Assembly (NCBI GenBank): GCA_903871775.1
Contig: CAIQIA010000026.1
Location: 186,001 to 250,000 of the forward strand
DNA: 64,000 bases
Direction of reading: 5' to 3'
Source: an uncultured cyanobacterium
Lineage (GTDB): Bacteria > Cyanobacteriota > Cyanobacteriia > PCC-6307 > Cyanobiaceae
Shown: positions 50,921-60,948 of the stretch, piece by piece
Layout of the letters: each line of letters starts with the position of its first letter
How positions within the stretch are numbered: the first letter of the stretch is position 1
Made by a program: the position numbers and the translations under genes
Notes under the pieces: model-generated
Database searches by the model: none
What the model was told of the DNA's origin: nothing
What the model saw: the letters and a program-made list of their open reading frames with translations, nothing else

Positions 50921-52000
50921 ATGGCCGGTGCTTCCCCATCCCCCCAGCGCGTGGCCGTCATCGGCGCCAGCGGCTACGGGGGACTGCAGATCCTGCGCCT
51001 GCTGCAGGACCACCCCGGCTTCAGGGTGACCTTTCTCGGGGGCAGCGGCAGCGTCGGCCAGCACTGGAACGACCGTGCCCCGTTTCTGCCGTTGCCCGGC
51101 AACCCGGCGATCGAGGAGCCCAGCCCCGAGGCCATCGCCGCCGCCGCCGACGTGGCGGTGCTGAGCCTGCCCAACGGCCTGGCCAGCGGCCTGGCGCCGG
51201 CGCTGCTGCGGGCCGGCGTGCGGGTGGTCGACCTTTCGGCCGACTACCGCTTCCCGACCGTGGCCCAGTGGGCCGCCACCTACACGGGCGAAGCCGAACG
51301 GCATCCGCGCCACGACGACGATCTCTGCGCCGAAGCCGTCTACGGCCTGGTGGAGTGGGCCGGTGACCGGCTGGCGTCGGCACGGCTGGTGGGGGCGCCG
51401 GGATGCTTCCCCACCGCCAGCCTGCTGGCCCTCATGCCGCTGCTGCAGCAGGGGCTGATCGAAGGCGAGGGGATCGTCATCGACGCCAAGACCGGCACCT
51501 CCGGCGGTGGCCGTGCCGCCAAGGAACATCTGCTGCTGGCCGAGGCCGACGGCGGCGTGGCTCCCTACGGCGTGGTGGGGCACCGCCACACGGCCGAGAT
51601 CGAGCTGCAGGCCAGCAAGGCGGCGGGCCGGGCCATCCAGCTGCAGTTCACCCCCCACCTGCTGCCGATGGTGCGGGGCATCCTGGCCACCGTCTACGGC
51701 CGGCTGCGGGATCCAGGACTGACCGCCGAAGACCTCACGACCCTGTTCCAGGTGACCTACCGCGACCACCCCTGCGTCGCCGTGCTGCCGGTGGGCACCT
51801 ACCCCTCGACGAAGTGGGTGCGGCAGACCAACCGGGCGCTGCTGTCGGTGGCGGTCGACAAGCGCACCAGCCAGGTGGTGGTGATGAGTGCGATCGACAA
51901 CCTGCTGAAGGGCCAGGCGGGCCAGGCGGTGCAATGCCTCAACGTCATGACCGGCCAGCGGCCGGAGACAGGACTGCCGCTGCTCCCCTTCTATCCCTGA
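50921..52000 (+). CDS. argC: N-acetyl-gamma-glutamyl-phosphate reductase
   Basis: RVAVIGASGYGGLQILRLLQDHPGFRVTFLGG...VGAPGCFPTASLLALMPL...DAKTGTSGGGRAAKEHLLLAEADGGVAPYGVVGHRHTAEIE. Confidence 0.96.
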   Translation: MAGASPSPQRVAVIGASGYGGLQILRLLQDHPGFRVTFLGGSGSVGQHWNDRAPFLPLPGNPAIEEPSPEAIAAAADVAVLSLPNGLASGLAPALLRAGVRVVDLSADYRFPTVAQWAATYTGEAERHPRHDDDLCAEAVYGLVEWAGDRLASARLVGAPGCFPTASLLALMPLLQQGLIEGEGIVIDAKTGTSGGGRAAKEHLLLAEADGGVAPYGVVGHRHTAEIELQASKAAGRAIQLQFTPHLLPMVRGILATVYGRLRDPGLTAEDLTTLFQVTYRDHPCVAVLPVGTYPSTKWVRQTNRALLSVAVDKRTSQVVVMSAIDNLLKGQAGQAVQCLNVMTGQRPETGLPLLPFYP

Positions 52001-52653
52001 CCGACCCCGCCCTGACCGGCCCCGCAGCGCAGCAGCCCGGCCCGGGCCAGCACGGCCTCCGGCAGGATGCGGTGTTCCTCGCGGTGAATACGCTGTTCCA
52101 GCGATTCCCGTGATTCGCCAGGCAGCACGGAGACCACCGCCTGGGCCAGCACCGGTCCGGCATCGACCTCCTCGACCACCTCGTGGACGGTGCATCCGGT
52201 TTCGCTGACCCCGGCGGCCAGGGCCTGGCCGATGGCGTCGAGCCCGCGGAAGGCCGGCAGCAGGCTGGGGTGGAGATTGAGCAGACGTCCTGGAAAGGCC
52301 TGGATCAGGCGGCTGGTGACGATCCGCATCCAGCCGGCCATCACCACCAGTTCCACGGCGTCCTGCTGCAACCGGGCGACCAGGGCCTCGTCCAGCTCCT
52401 CGCGGCTGGCGAACCGGCGGTGGTCCAGCAGGCAGGTGGGCACCCCCAGGCGATCGGCCCTGGCGAGGGCCCCCGCCGCCGGCCGGTTCACGATCAACCG
52501 CACCACCTCCGCCCGGCGGTGCCCGTCGGCGCGGCAGGCCTGCACCAGGGCCTCGAAGTTGCTGCCACCGCCGGAGGCCAGCACGGCCACGCGCACGCGA
52601 CCATCGCTAGGGTCGGGCAGTTCGGGTCCGTCGGAGCTGAGGCTGTGTCCCAT
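51991..52653 (-). CDS. purN: Phosphoribosylglycinamide formyltransferase
   Basis: VRVAVLASGGGSNFEALVQACRADGHRRAEVVRLIVNRPAAGALARADRLGVP...MAGWMRIVTSRLIQAFPGRLLNLHPSLLPAFRGLDAIGQALAAGVSETGCTVHEVVEEVDAGPVLAQ. Confidence 0.95.
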   Translation of the reverse strand: MGHSLSSDGPELPDPSDGRVRVAVLASGGGSNFEALVQACRADGHRRAEVVRLIVNRPAAGALARADRLGVPTCLLDHRRFASREELDEALVARLQQDAVELVVMAGWMRIVTSRLIQAFPGRLLNLHPSLLPAFRGLDAIGQALAAGVSETGCTVHEVVEEVDAGPVLAQAVVSVLPGESRESLEQRIHREEHRILPEAVLARAGLLRCGAGQGGVGQG

Positions 52654-52983
52654 CTCTCCATCCTGCCCACGGTGCTGGCCGATGCCCATCTGCTCGCCGC
52701 CAGCCTCGAGGCCCTCGGGGCCGAGGTCCGCTGGGGCGGCGCCCTGAGCCTCGTCGGCCACGAAGAACCCTGCCTGTTGCAGGCCCGCTTCGACGACGGT
52801 GTCCAGCTGGGCTGGCGACGGGCCGACGACGGCTCCCTCGAGCTGATGGTGGATCTGCAGCGGGCCGCCCTGGGGGGCGCCGGCCAGCGCCACCTGACGG
52901 AGGTGGGCCGCGCCTACGCCGCCCGCGAGGCCCTGCAGCAGGCGGCGACCCTGCCTGGCGCCCGCGTGCAGCTGGGCCGCTGA
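52645..52983 (+). CDS. DUF1257 (Ycf35-like) protein
   Basis: (V/M)SHLSILPTVLADAHLLAASLEALGAEVRWGGALSLVGHEEPCLLQARFDDGVQLGWRRADDGSLELMVDLQ; GTG start, overlaps purN start by 9 bp divergently. Confidence 0.8.
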   Translation: MSHLSILPTVLADAHLLAASLEALGAEVRWGGALSLVGHEEPCLLQARFDDGVQLGWRRADDGSLELMVDLQRAALGGAGQRHLTEVGRAYAAREALQQAATLPGARVQLGR

Positions 52984-52995
52984 CCCGCCTGGCCC

Positions 52996-54693
52996 GTGCC
53001 GTTGTTCATCCTTGACCTGAGCCAGCCCCACGGGCACCGCATCGGGATCACCCTGCGCTTCGTGCCGCAGACCCCCACCCAGGACATGCTGCTGCCCGCC
53101 TGGACGCCGGGCAGCTACCTCGAGCGCGAGTACGTGCGCCATCTGGATCGGCTCGAGGTGCTGCAGGGGGGCAGCGCCGTGACCCCCCGGCGGCTCGAGC
53201 GCCATCGCTGGCGCCTGGCGGTCACCCCCGGCCAGGAGGTGGAGGTGCGCTATGGGGTGCTGGGGGTGGAGCGCTCGGTGCGCACCAACTGGCTGGACGG
53301 CGACGGCGCCTTTCTGACCGCCGCCGCCTGGGCCCTGCTGGTGGAGGGCCAGCGCTGGCAGCCCCAGCGGTTGCAGCTGCTGCTGCCGGAGGGCTGGCAG
53401 GCGGCCTGTTCCCTGCCCAGGGAGGGGCCCGGCTACGAGGCCCGCGACTTCGACGCCCTCGTGGATGCACCCATCGGCTGCGGCGAGCTGCGGCAGCTGA
53501 CCTTCGACGTGGCCGGCCATCCCCACCACTGGGTGTGGCAGGGGCTGACCCACCCGGCACCGGAAGGGCGCTGGCGGCAGGCCCTGCCGGCCCTGGCGGA
53601 GGCGGCCTGCCGGCTGATGGGGGAGACGGCTCCGGCGGCGGCGGTTTACCACCTGCTGGTGCGGTTCTGCGGGGAGGGGTACGGCGGGCTTGAGCACGAC
53701 GACGGCTGCGCCCTGCTCTACAGCCGGCGGGAGCTGAACCACACCGACGGCCAGCGGCGTCTGTACCAGCTGGTGGCCCACGAATACCTGCACCAGTGGA
53801 ACGTGCGACGGCTGCGGCCGCGGGAATTGCAGCCCTACGACTACGGCGGGGCGACGATCGTGCCGACCCTGTGGTTTGCCGAAGGGGTGACCAGCTACTT
53901 CGACGGGCTGGTGGTGCTGCGGGCGGGCCTCTGCAGCGAGGACGAGCTGCTGCGGGACTGGAGCGATGACATCAGCCGCTACCTCACCACCCCCGGCCGG
54001 GCCGTCCAGACCCTTGAAGCCAGCAGTGAGGAGGCCTGGGTGAAGCTCTACCGGCCCGACGCCCACAGCGCCGGGCACCAGATCAGCTACTACCTCAAAG
54101 GCCAGCTGGTGGCCCTGCTGCTGGACCTGCACCTGCTGGCCGCCGGGGACAGCCTGCAGGGGGTGCTGCAACGGCTCTGGCGGCAGTTCGGCCGTTGCGG
54201 CAGGGGCTACGGGCAGGAGGATCTGTTCGCCGTGATCGGTGCGGCGGCGCCGGATCTGCCAGGGTCCCTGGACCGTTGGCTCAGATCCCTGGACGATTTA
54301 CCTCTCGATGGCTACTTAAAGAGTGTGGGCCTCGAGCTGCTGGCCGAACCGGCCACCACCCCGTCCACCGGACTCCGCCTCGAGACGGCGTCCGGCCTGC
54401 TGCAGGTGCAGCGGGTGGACCGGGCCAGCCCAGCGGAAGCCGCCGGCCTGGCCCCCGGGGACGAGCTGATCGCCGGCGACGGCGAGCGGCTGCGCACCCC
54501 GGACCAGCTGGACGCCTGCCTCCGTCAGGACCAGCCCGTCGAACTGCTGATCAGCCGCGACGGTCGCGTCCGCACCCTCCACCTCACCGCCGCCGCCCCG
54601 ACCCCGGTTCGCTGGCGACTCGCCCCCGACCCCTCCGCCGGCCCCGCCCCATGTCTCCTCCGTCACCGGTGGCTCCACGGCAGGGAGCCTTGA
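52996..54693 (+). CDS. M61-family glycyl aminopeptidase-like protease with PDZ domain
   Basis: DMLLPAWTPGSYLEREYVRHL...YGGLEHDDGCALLYSRRELN...LVAHEYLHQWNVRRLRPREL (HExxH)...WFAEGVTSYFDGL; C-term DRASPAEAAGLAPGDELIAGDG. Confidence 0.92.
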   Translation: MPLFILDLSQPHGHRIGITLRFVPQTPTQDMLLPAWTPGSYLEREYVRHLDRLEVLQGGSAVTPRRLERHRWRLAVTPGQEVEVRYGVLGVERSVRTNWLDGDGAFLTAAAWALLVEGQRWQPQRLQLLLPEGWQAACSLPREGPGYEARDFDALVDAPIGCGELRQLTFDVAGHPHHWVWQGLTHPAPEGRWRQALPALAEAACRLMGETAPAAAVYHLLVRFCGEGYGGLEHDDGCALLYSRRELNHTDGQRRLYQLVAHEYLHQWNVRRLRPRELQPYDYGGATIVPTLWFAEGVTSYFDGLVVLRAGLCSEDELLRDWSDDISRYLTTPGRAVQTLEASSEEAWVKLYRPDAHSAGHQISYYLKGQLVALLLDLHLLAAGDSLQGVLQRLWRQFGRCGRGYGQEDLFAVIGAAAPDLPGSLDRWLRSLDDLPLDGYLKSVGLELLAEPATTPSTGLRLETASGLLQVQRVDRASPAEAAGLAPGDELIAGDGERLRTPDQLDACLRQDQPVELLISRDGRVRTLHLTAAAPTPVRWRLAPDPSAGPAPCLLRHRWLHGREP

Positions 54694-55556
54694 GCCACCA
54701 TCCCCGATCCCCCCGCGCCCTGCTGCTGGCCCTCGCGGTGGGCACGGCGGTGAGTGTGGGACTGGCGGCGGTAGTGGTGTCTGGGCTGCGGCGGGAGCCT
54801 GACGCGGGCGACCTGCTGCTGCGACGGCCCGGCCTCGGCTGGATCCGGGATGCTGCCAGAACCCCCAGCGAGCAGCGGGACCGCACCCCGGCGCCACCGA
54901 GCCAGCCCCGCTGGGTCTCGCCGCTGACCAGGGCCTGCCCGGTCGCCGATCCGACGCTGCGGCAGCACCTGAGCCAGATGCGGCTGCAGATCACCAAGGT
55001 GCGGCCGGATCCCACGAACTACGCCAACCGCCGCACCCGGGACGCCTTTGGGCAGGCCATCGACCCCACCCCGTCGGTGATCGTGCTGCACGAGACGGTC
55101 TACGGCCTCCAGTCCGCCGTGAACTCGGTGACCACCCCCCATGCCAACGACGACGACCAGGCCAGTTACCACACCCTGGTGGGCCTCGATGGCCGGATCG
55201 TGCAGACGGTGGACCCGGCCCAGCGGGCCTATGGAGCGGGCTTTTCGGCCTTCGACGGCCGCTGGGTGTTCACCAACCGCCGCTTCAGCGGCTCCCTGAA
55301 CAACTTCGCGCTGCACGTGAGCCTTGAGACTCCGGAGGACGGCGAGAACGCGGGGCCGAACCACAGCGGCTACACACCGGCCCAGTACGACGCCCTGGCG
55401 CGGGTGATCGCCGACTGGATGGTGCGTTACGGCATCCGGCCGGAGGCGATCACCACCCATCGCCATGTGGACCTGGGCGGCGAACGGGCCGATCCCCGCA
55501 GCTTCGACTGGACCGAGCTGCAGCGGCGGCTCACGGCCCTCGGCCTGGTCTGCTGA
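54651..55556 (+). CDS. N-acetylmuramoyl-L-alanine amidase (Amidase_2)
   Basis: PSVIVLHETVYGLQSAVNSVTTPHANDDDQASYHTLVGLDGRIVQTVDPAQRAYGAG...NNFALHVSLETPEDGENAGPNHSGYTPAQYDALARVIADWMVRYGI...ITTHRHVDLGGERADPRSFDW; N-terminal TM. Confidence 0.9.
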   Translation: MSPPSPVAPRQGALSHHPRSPRALLLALAVGTAVSVGLAAVVVSGLRREPDAGDLLLRRPGLGWIRDAARTPSEQRDRTPAPPSQPRWVSPLTRACPVADPTLRQHLSQMRLQITKVRPDPTNYANRRTRDAFGQAIDPTPSVIVLHETVYGLQSAVNSVTTPHANDDDQASYHTLVGLDGRIVQTVDPAQRAYGAGFSAFDGRWVFTNRRFSGSLNNFALHVSLETPEDGENAGPNHSGYTPAQYDALARVIADWMVRYGIRPEAITTHRHVDLGGERADPRSFDWTELQRRLTALGLVC

Positions 55557-55570
55557 GGGGGGGGCTCTGC

Positions 55571-56389
55571 TCAGATGAGCGGGGGCTCGACGGTGCGGCG
55601 ACCGCCGTAGATCAGCGCATGCAGGGCAGGATCCTGCATATAGCGGAGGATCCGGGCCGGATAGTCGAGCTTGCCGTTGTGGAGATAGGCGAGGGTGGCC
55701 AGGCGGTGGGCATCGCGGGGGCTGTTACTGGCCTCGAGGAGCTCGGTGGTCGAGTACCCGAGGGCTCGGCTCAGGCGGGAGAGCAGCCCCGCCAGCAGTT
55801 CCACGTTGCGCTCGGGGTCGAGCAACTGGTCGCGGGCCTCCGCCAGCTGGGCGGGGGTGGGGTCAGCGGGCAGCAGCTTCTGGTGGATCAGTTCATCCAC
55901 GCTCAGCTGGGCGGGACCATGGGTGCGGAACAGGCCGGAGTGAACGGCCAGGGGCGTGTTCTCACCGGGCTTGGCGTGCTTGATCTCGTCGTAAAGAATC
56001 GCCGCCACCAGCATCGGGTTGAGGTTGTGGCGCCGGGCTTCACGGCGGACCACGGGCACCAGCGGCTCCAGCTGATCAAGGGTGTGGCTGCGCAGCGGTG
56101 CCCAGTGCTCGAGGCCGTCGGTGAACAGCTGGGCCAGGGCCGTCTGGGGGCCATGGACCCCGAAACGCCTCTGCAGGTCCCGCAGCTCTTCGGTGGTGAA
56201 GTCGGCGGGATCGGGCCGTTGTCCCTCGACCACCAGCCCGGGGGTGGTGTCGACGGGGGCTGTTGCCGAGGGCAGGGGGGAGGGGCGCCAGAGACGACTG
56301 CCGGACAGCAGGAGGGCCAGGGTCAGGACCGGAAGGAGAATCCGCCGGGCAGACCCCAGGGACCGCTGATGCAGCTGCCGTTCCGGCAA
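55571..56389 (-). CDS. Membrane-anchored lysozyme-like/DUF1402-like protein
   Basis: LLPVLTLALLLSGSRLW...RREARRHNLNPMLVAAILYDEIKHAKPGENTPLAVHSGLFRTHGPAQLSVDELIHQKLLP...ERNVELLAGLLSRLSRALGYSTTELLEASNSPRDAHRLATLAYLHNGKLDYPARILRYM. Start uncertain (TTG at 56389). Confidence 0.65.
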   Translation of the reverse strand: MPERQLHQRSLGSARRILLPVLTLALLLSGSRLWRPSPLPSATAPVDTTPGLVVEGQRPDPADFTTEELRDLQRRFGVHGPQTALAQLFTDGLEHWAPLRSHTLDQLEPLVPVVRREARRHNLNPMLVAAILYDEIKHAKPGENTPLAVHSGLFRTHGPAQLSVDELIHQKLLPADPTPAQLAEARDQLLDPERNVELLAGLLSRLSRALGYSTTELLEASNSPRDAHRLATLAYLHNGKLDYPARILRYMQDPALHALIYGGRRTVEPPLI

Positions 56390-56530
56390 AGCCTCAATCC
56401 ATAACTCTACCCAGAAGCTTAAGTCCCCCTGCAGAGTTCGCCCACGGCAACGCCCACCACAAAGGGTTGACCGTCTCTTCACCCATTCCGGCCCTCCTCT
56501 GCATAAGTTGCCGTTAGGACCGCACCGCGC

Positions 56531-58159
56531 TTGAGCATGACCTCCGTCAGCATGGCGACCGATCTCCCCGATCTCGACCGCTCCAGCGCCGGGGCGCAAT
56601 GGTCACGCTTCTGCGATCTCCTCTGGCACCACGACCCCCTCGGCCTCTGGGTCGACGTGAGCCGCATGGCCCTCACGGCGGCCGAGATGCAGAACCTGCA
56701 GGCCCCCCTGGCCCAGGCCTTTGAAGCCATGGAGGCCCTGGAGAAGGGCGCCATCGCCAACCCCGATGAAGGGCGTCAGGTGGGCCACTACTGGCTGCGC
56801 CAGCCCGATCTGGCCCCGGACAGGAGCGTGGCCGAGCACATCGCCGCCGAGGTGCGCCGGCTGCAGACCTTCGGCCAGGACGTGCTGGGCGGCAGCCTCA
56901 CGGCCCCAGGGGGCCAGCCCTTCAGCGATGTGCTCTGGATCGGCATCGGCGGTTCGGGCCTCGGTCCGATGCTGATGATCAGGTCGTTGCAGGAGAACCG
57001 CCGCGGCCTGAGCTTCCATTTCCTCGACAACGTCGATCCCGCCGGCATGAGCCGGCTCTTCGATGCGCTGGGTGACCGGCTCCTCACCACCCTGGTGGTG
57101 GTGGTGAGCAAATCGGGCGGCACCCCCGAACCCCATCTGGGCATGCTGCAGGCCCGCGAACGGCTGCAGCAGCTGGGGGGCCAGTGGAACCGCCAGGCGG
57201 TGGCGATCACCATGCTCGACAGCCAGCTCGACCGCACCGCCGCAGCCGAAACCTGGCTCAACCGCTTCGACATGTTCGACTGGGTGGGTGGTCGCACTTC
57301 GATCACCAGCGCCGTCGGGCTGCTGCCGGCGGTGCTGGCAGGGATCGACGCCGACGCCTTCCTGCAGGGCGCCGCTGTGATGGACACCGCCACCCGCCGG
57401 CCTGACCTGCGCAGCAATCCGGCGGCCCTGATGGCGGCCTCGTGGTACGCCGCCGGCGAAGGCCGCGGTTGCCGCGACATGGTGGTGCTGCCCTACCGCG
57501 ACCGGCTCGAGGTCTTCAGCCGCTACCTGCAGCAGCTGGTGATGGAATCCCTCGGCAAGCGGCTCGACCGCCAGGGTCGGGTGGTGAACCAGGGCATCGC
57601 CGTCTACGGCAACAAAGGATCCACCGACCAGCACGCCTACGTGCAGCAGCTGCGTGATGGCATCGACAACTTCTTCGTCACCTTCATCGAGGTGCTGGAA
57701 GATCCGACCGACATTCCCTGCCTCGACGGTGCCCTGCCGGGCGACTACCTCGACGGCTTCCTGCAGGGCACCCGGGCGGCCCTGTTCGAAGGCGGCCGCC
57801 AGAGCATGACCCTGACCCTGCGGCGCTTCGATGCCCGGGCCCTGGGGGCGCTGATCGCCCTCTTCGAGCGGGCGGTGGGTCTCTATGGCGAACTGATCGA
57901 CATCAATGCCTACCACCAGCCGGGGGTCGAGGCCGGCAAGAAGGCCGCCGCCCAGGTGCTCGAGCTGCAGGGCCAGGTCGAGTCGCTCCTGGCCGACGGC
58001 CGTGAGCGGGGCATCGAGGAGATCGCCGCTGACCTCAACCGCGCCGAAGACTGCGAATCGATCTTCTTCATCGTGCGACACCTCTGCGGCAACCCCAGGG
58101 GCTACAGCAGCAACGGCAGCTGGAGTGATCCCCGCGGTCTGCGGGTGCGTCGGGGGTGA
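56531..58159 (+). CDS. pgi: Glucose-6-phosphate isomerase
   Basis: DVLWIGIGGSGLGPMLMIRSLQENRRGLSFHFLDNVDPAGMSRL...VVVVSKSGGTPEP...YGNKGSTDQHAYVQQLRDGIDNFFVTFIEV. Start may be an internal ATG. Confidence 0.96.
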   Translation: MSMTSVSMATDLPDLDRSSAGAQWSRFCDLLWHHDPLGLWVDVSRMALTAAEMQNLQAPLAQAFEAMEALEKGAIANPDEGRQVGHYWLRQPDLAPDRSVAEHIAAEVRRLQTFGQDVLGGSLTAPGGQPFSDVLWIGIGGSGLGPMLMIRSLQENRRGLSFHFLDNVDPAGMSRLFDALGDRLLTTLVVVVSKSGGTPEPHLGMLQARERLQQLGGQWNRQAVAITMLDSQLDRTAAAETWLNRFDMFDWVGGRTSITSAVGLLPAVLAGIDADAFLQGAAVMDTATRRPDLRSNPAALMAASWYAAGEGRGCRDMVVLPYRDRLEVFSRYLQQLVMESLGKRLDRQGRVVNQGIAVYGNKGSTDQHAYVQQLRDGIDNFFVTFIEVLEDPTDIPCLDGALPGDYLDGFLQGTRAALFEGGRQSMTLTLRRFDARALGALIALFERAVGLYGELIDINAYHQPGVEAGKKAAAQVLELQGQVESLLADGRERGIEEIAADLNRAEDCESIFFIVRHLCGNPRGYSSNGSWSDPRGLRVRRG

Positions 58160-58181
58160 TGACCGGCCCGACCATCCCCCG

Positions 58182-58829
58182 TCAGAGGGGCACGGCGGCC
58201 AGGTTCGGGAGCATCACGGTGCCCGCGGGGTAGTCGGCGGCCCCCAGCCCGGGCGGCGGGAGCACGAAGACCCGGCAACCCGCCGCCCGGGCGGCCACGG
58301 CCCCGGCCGGCGAATCCTCGAAAGCCCAGCAGGCCCCCGCCTCGACCCCGAGCCGACGGGCCGCCACCAGAAACAGGTCCGGGGCCGGCTTGCCGCTGCC
58401 CACCTCCGGGTCATCGCCACACACCTGCACCCCGACGGCATCGAGCCAGGGATGGAAGCTCTGCTTCCAGCGCACGGCCTCGCGGCTGCTGCTGGTGGCG
58501 ATCGCCGTGGGAATCCCGGCCCGCCGGCAGCGCTCGAGCAGATCGCCGGCGCCGGGGATGGGCCTGGAACGGGCCATCAGGTTGCGGGACAGGGGCTGCT
58601 GCACCGCCAGCAGCTGCTCGACGGTGACCGCCAGCCCCAGCTGCTCGATCACCGTTGCGGCGTTGTCGAAGCGGTTGCGCCCCCGCAACCGCAGGAGCAG
58701 CGGCGGTGGCAGCTCTGAGCCGAAGTGGGCGGCCGCCTGGGTCCAGGCTTCGCTGTGGAGCGGCTCGGTGTCGAGCAGCAGCCCGTCGAGGTCGAACAGG
58801 CAACCCCGGGGACGGTCGGCAGGGGGCAT
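58182..58829 (-). CDS. HAD-superfamily phosphatase (beta-PGM/DOG-like)
   Basis: RPRGCLFDLDGLLLDTEPLHSEAWTQAA...AGIPTAIATSSSREAVRWK...GSGKPAPDLFLVAARRLGVEAGACWAFEDSPAGAVAARAAGCRVF. Confidence 0.93.
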   Translation of the reverse strand: MPPADRPRGCLFDLDGLLLDTEPLHSEAWTQAAAHFGSELPPPLLLRLRGRNRFDNAATVIEQLGLAVTVEQLLAVQQPLSRNLMARSRPIPGAGDLLERCRRAGIPTAIATSSSREAVRWKQSFHPWLDAVGVQVCGDDPEVGSGKPAPDLFLVAARRLGVEAGACWAFEDSPAGAVAARAAGCRVFVLPPPGLGAADYPAGTVMLPNLAAVPL

Positions 58830-58927
58830 GGCGACGGGGCGCTGCGTGAACGAGCGTTTCAGCCTGCCGCAACGGGGCCCCGCCGGGCGATTCAATGCCC
58901 GACGAGACCCCAGCCTTCGGCGGCCCC

Positions 58928-60910
<1,983 letters not shown>

Positions 60911-60948
60911 GATTTGCGGGGTAGGTTGGCATCGGTCAGCCCCCATTC

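Noticed and set aside
56603-58081. 492-aa - strand ORF opposite pgi (likewise 59000..60946 opposite acs and 61078..62217 opposite the P-type ATPase)
   Set aside because: His/Gln/Gly-rich antisense translations with no recognisable domain; sense genes are clear.
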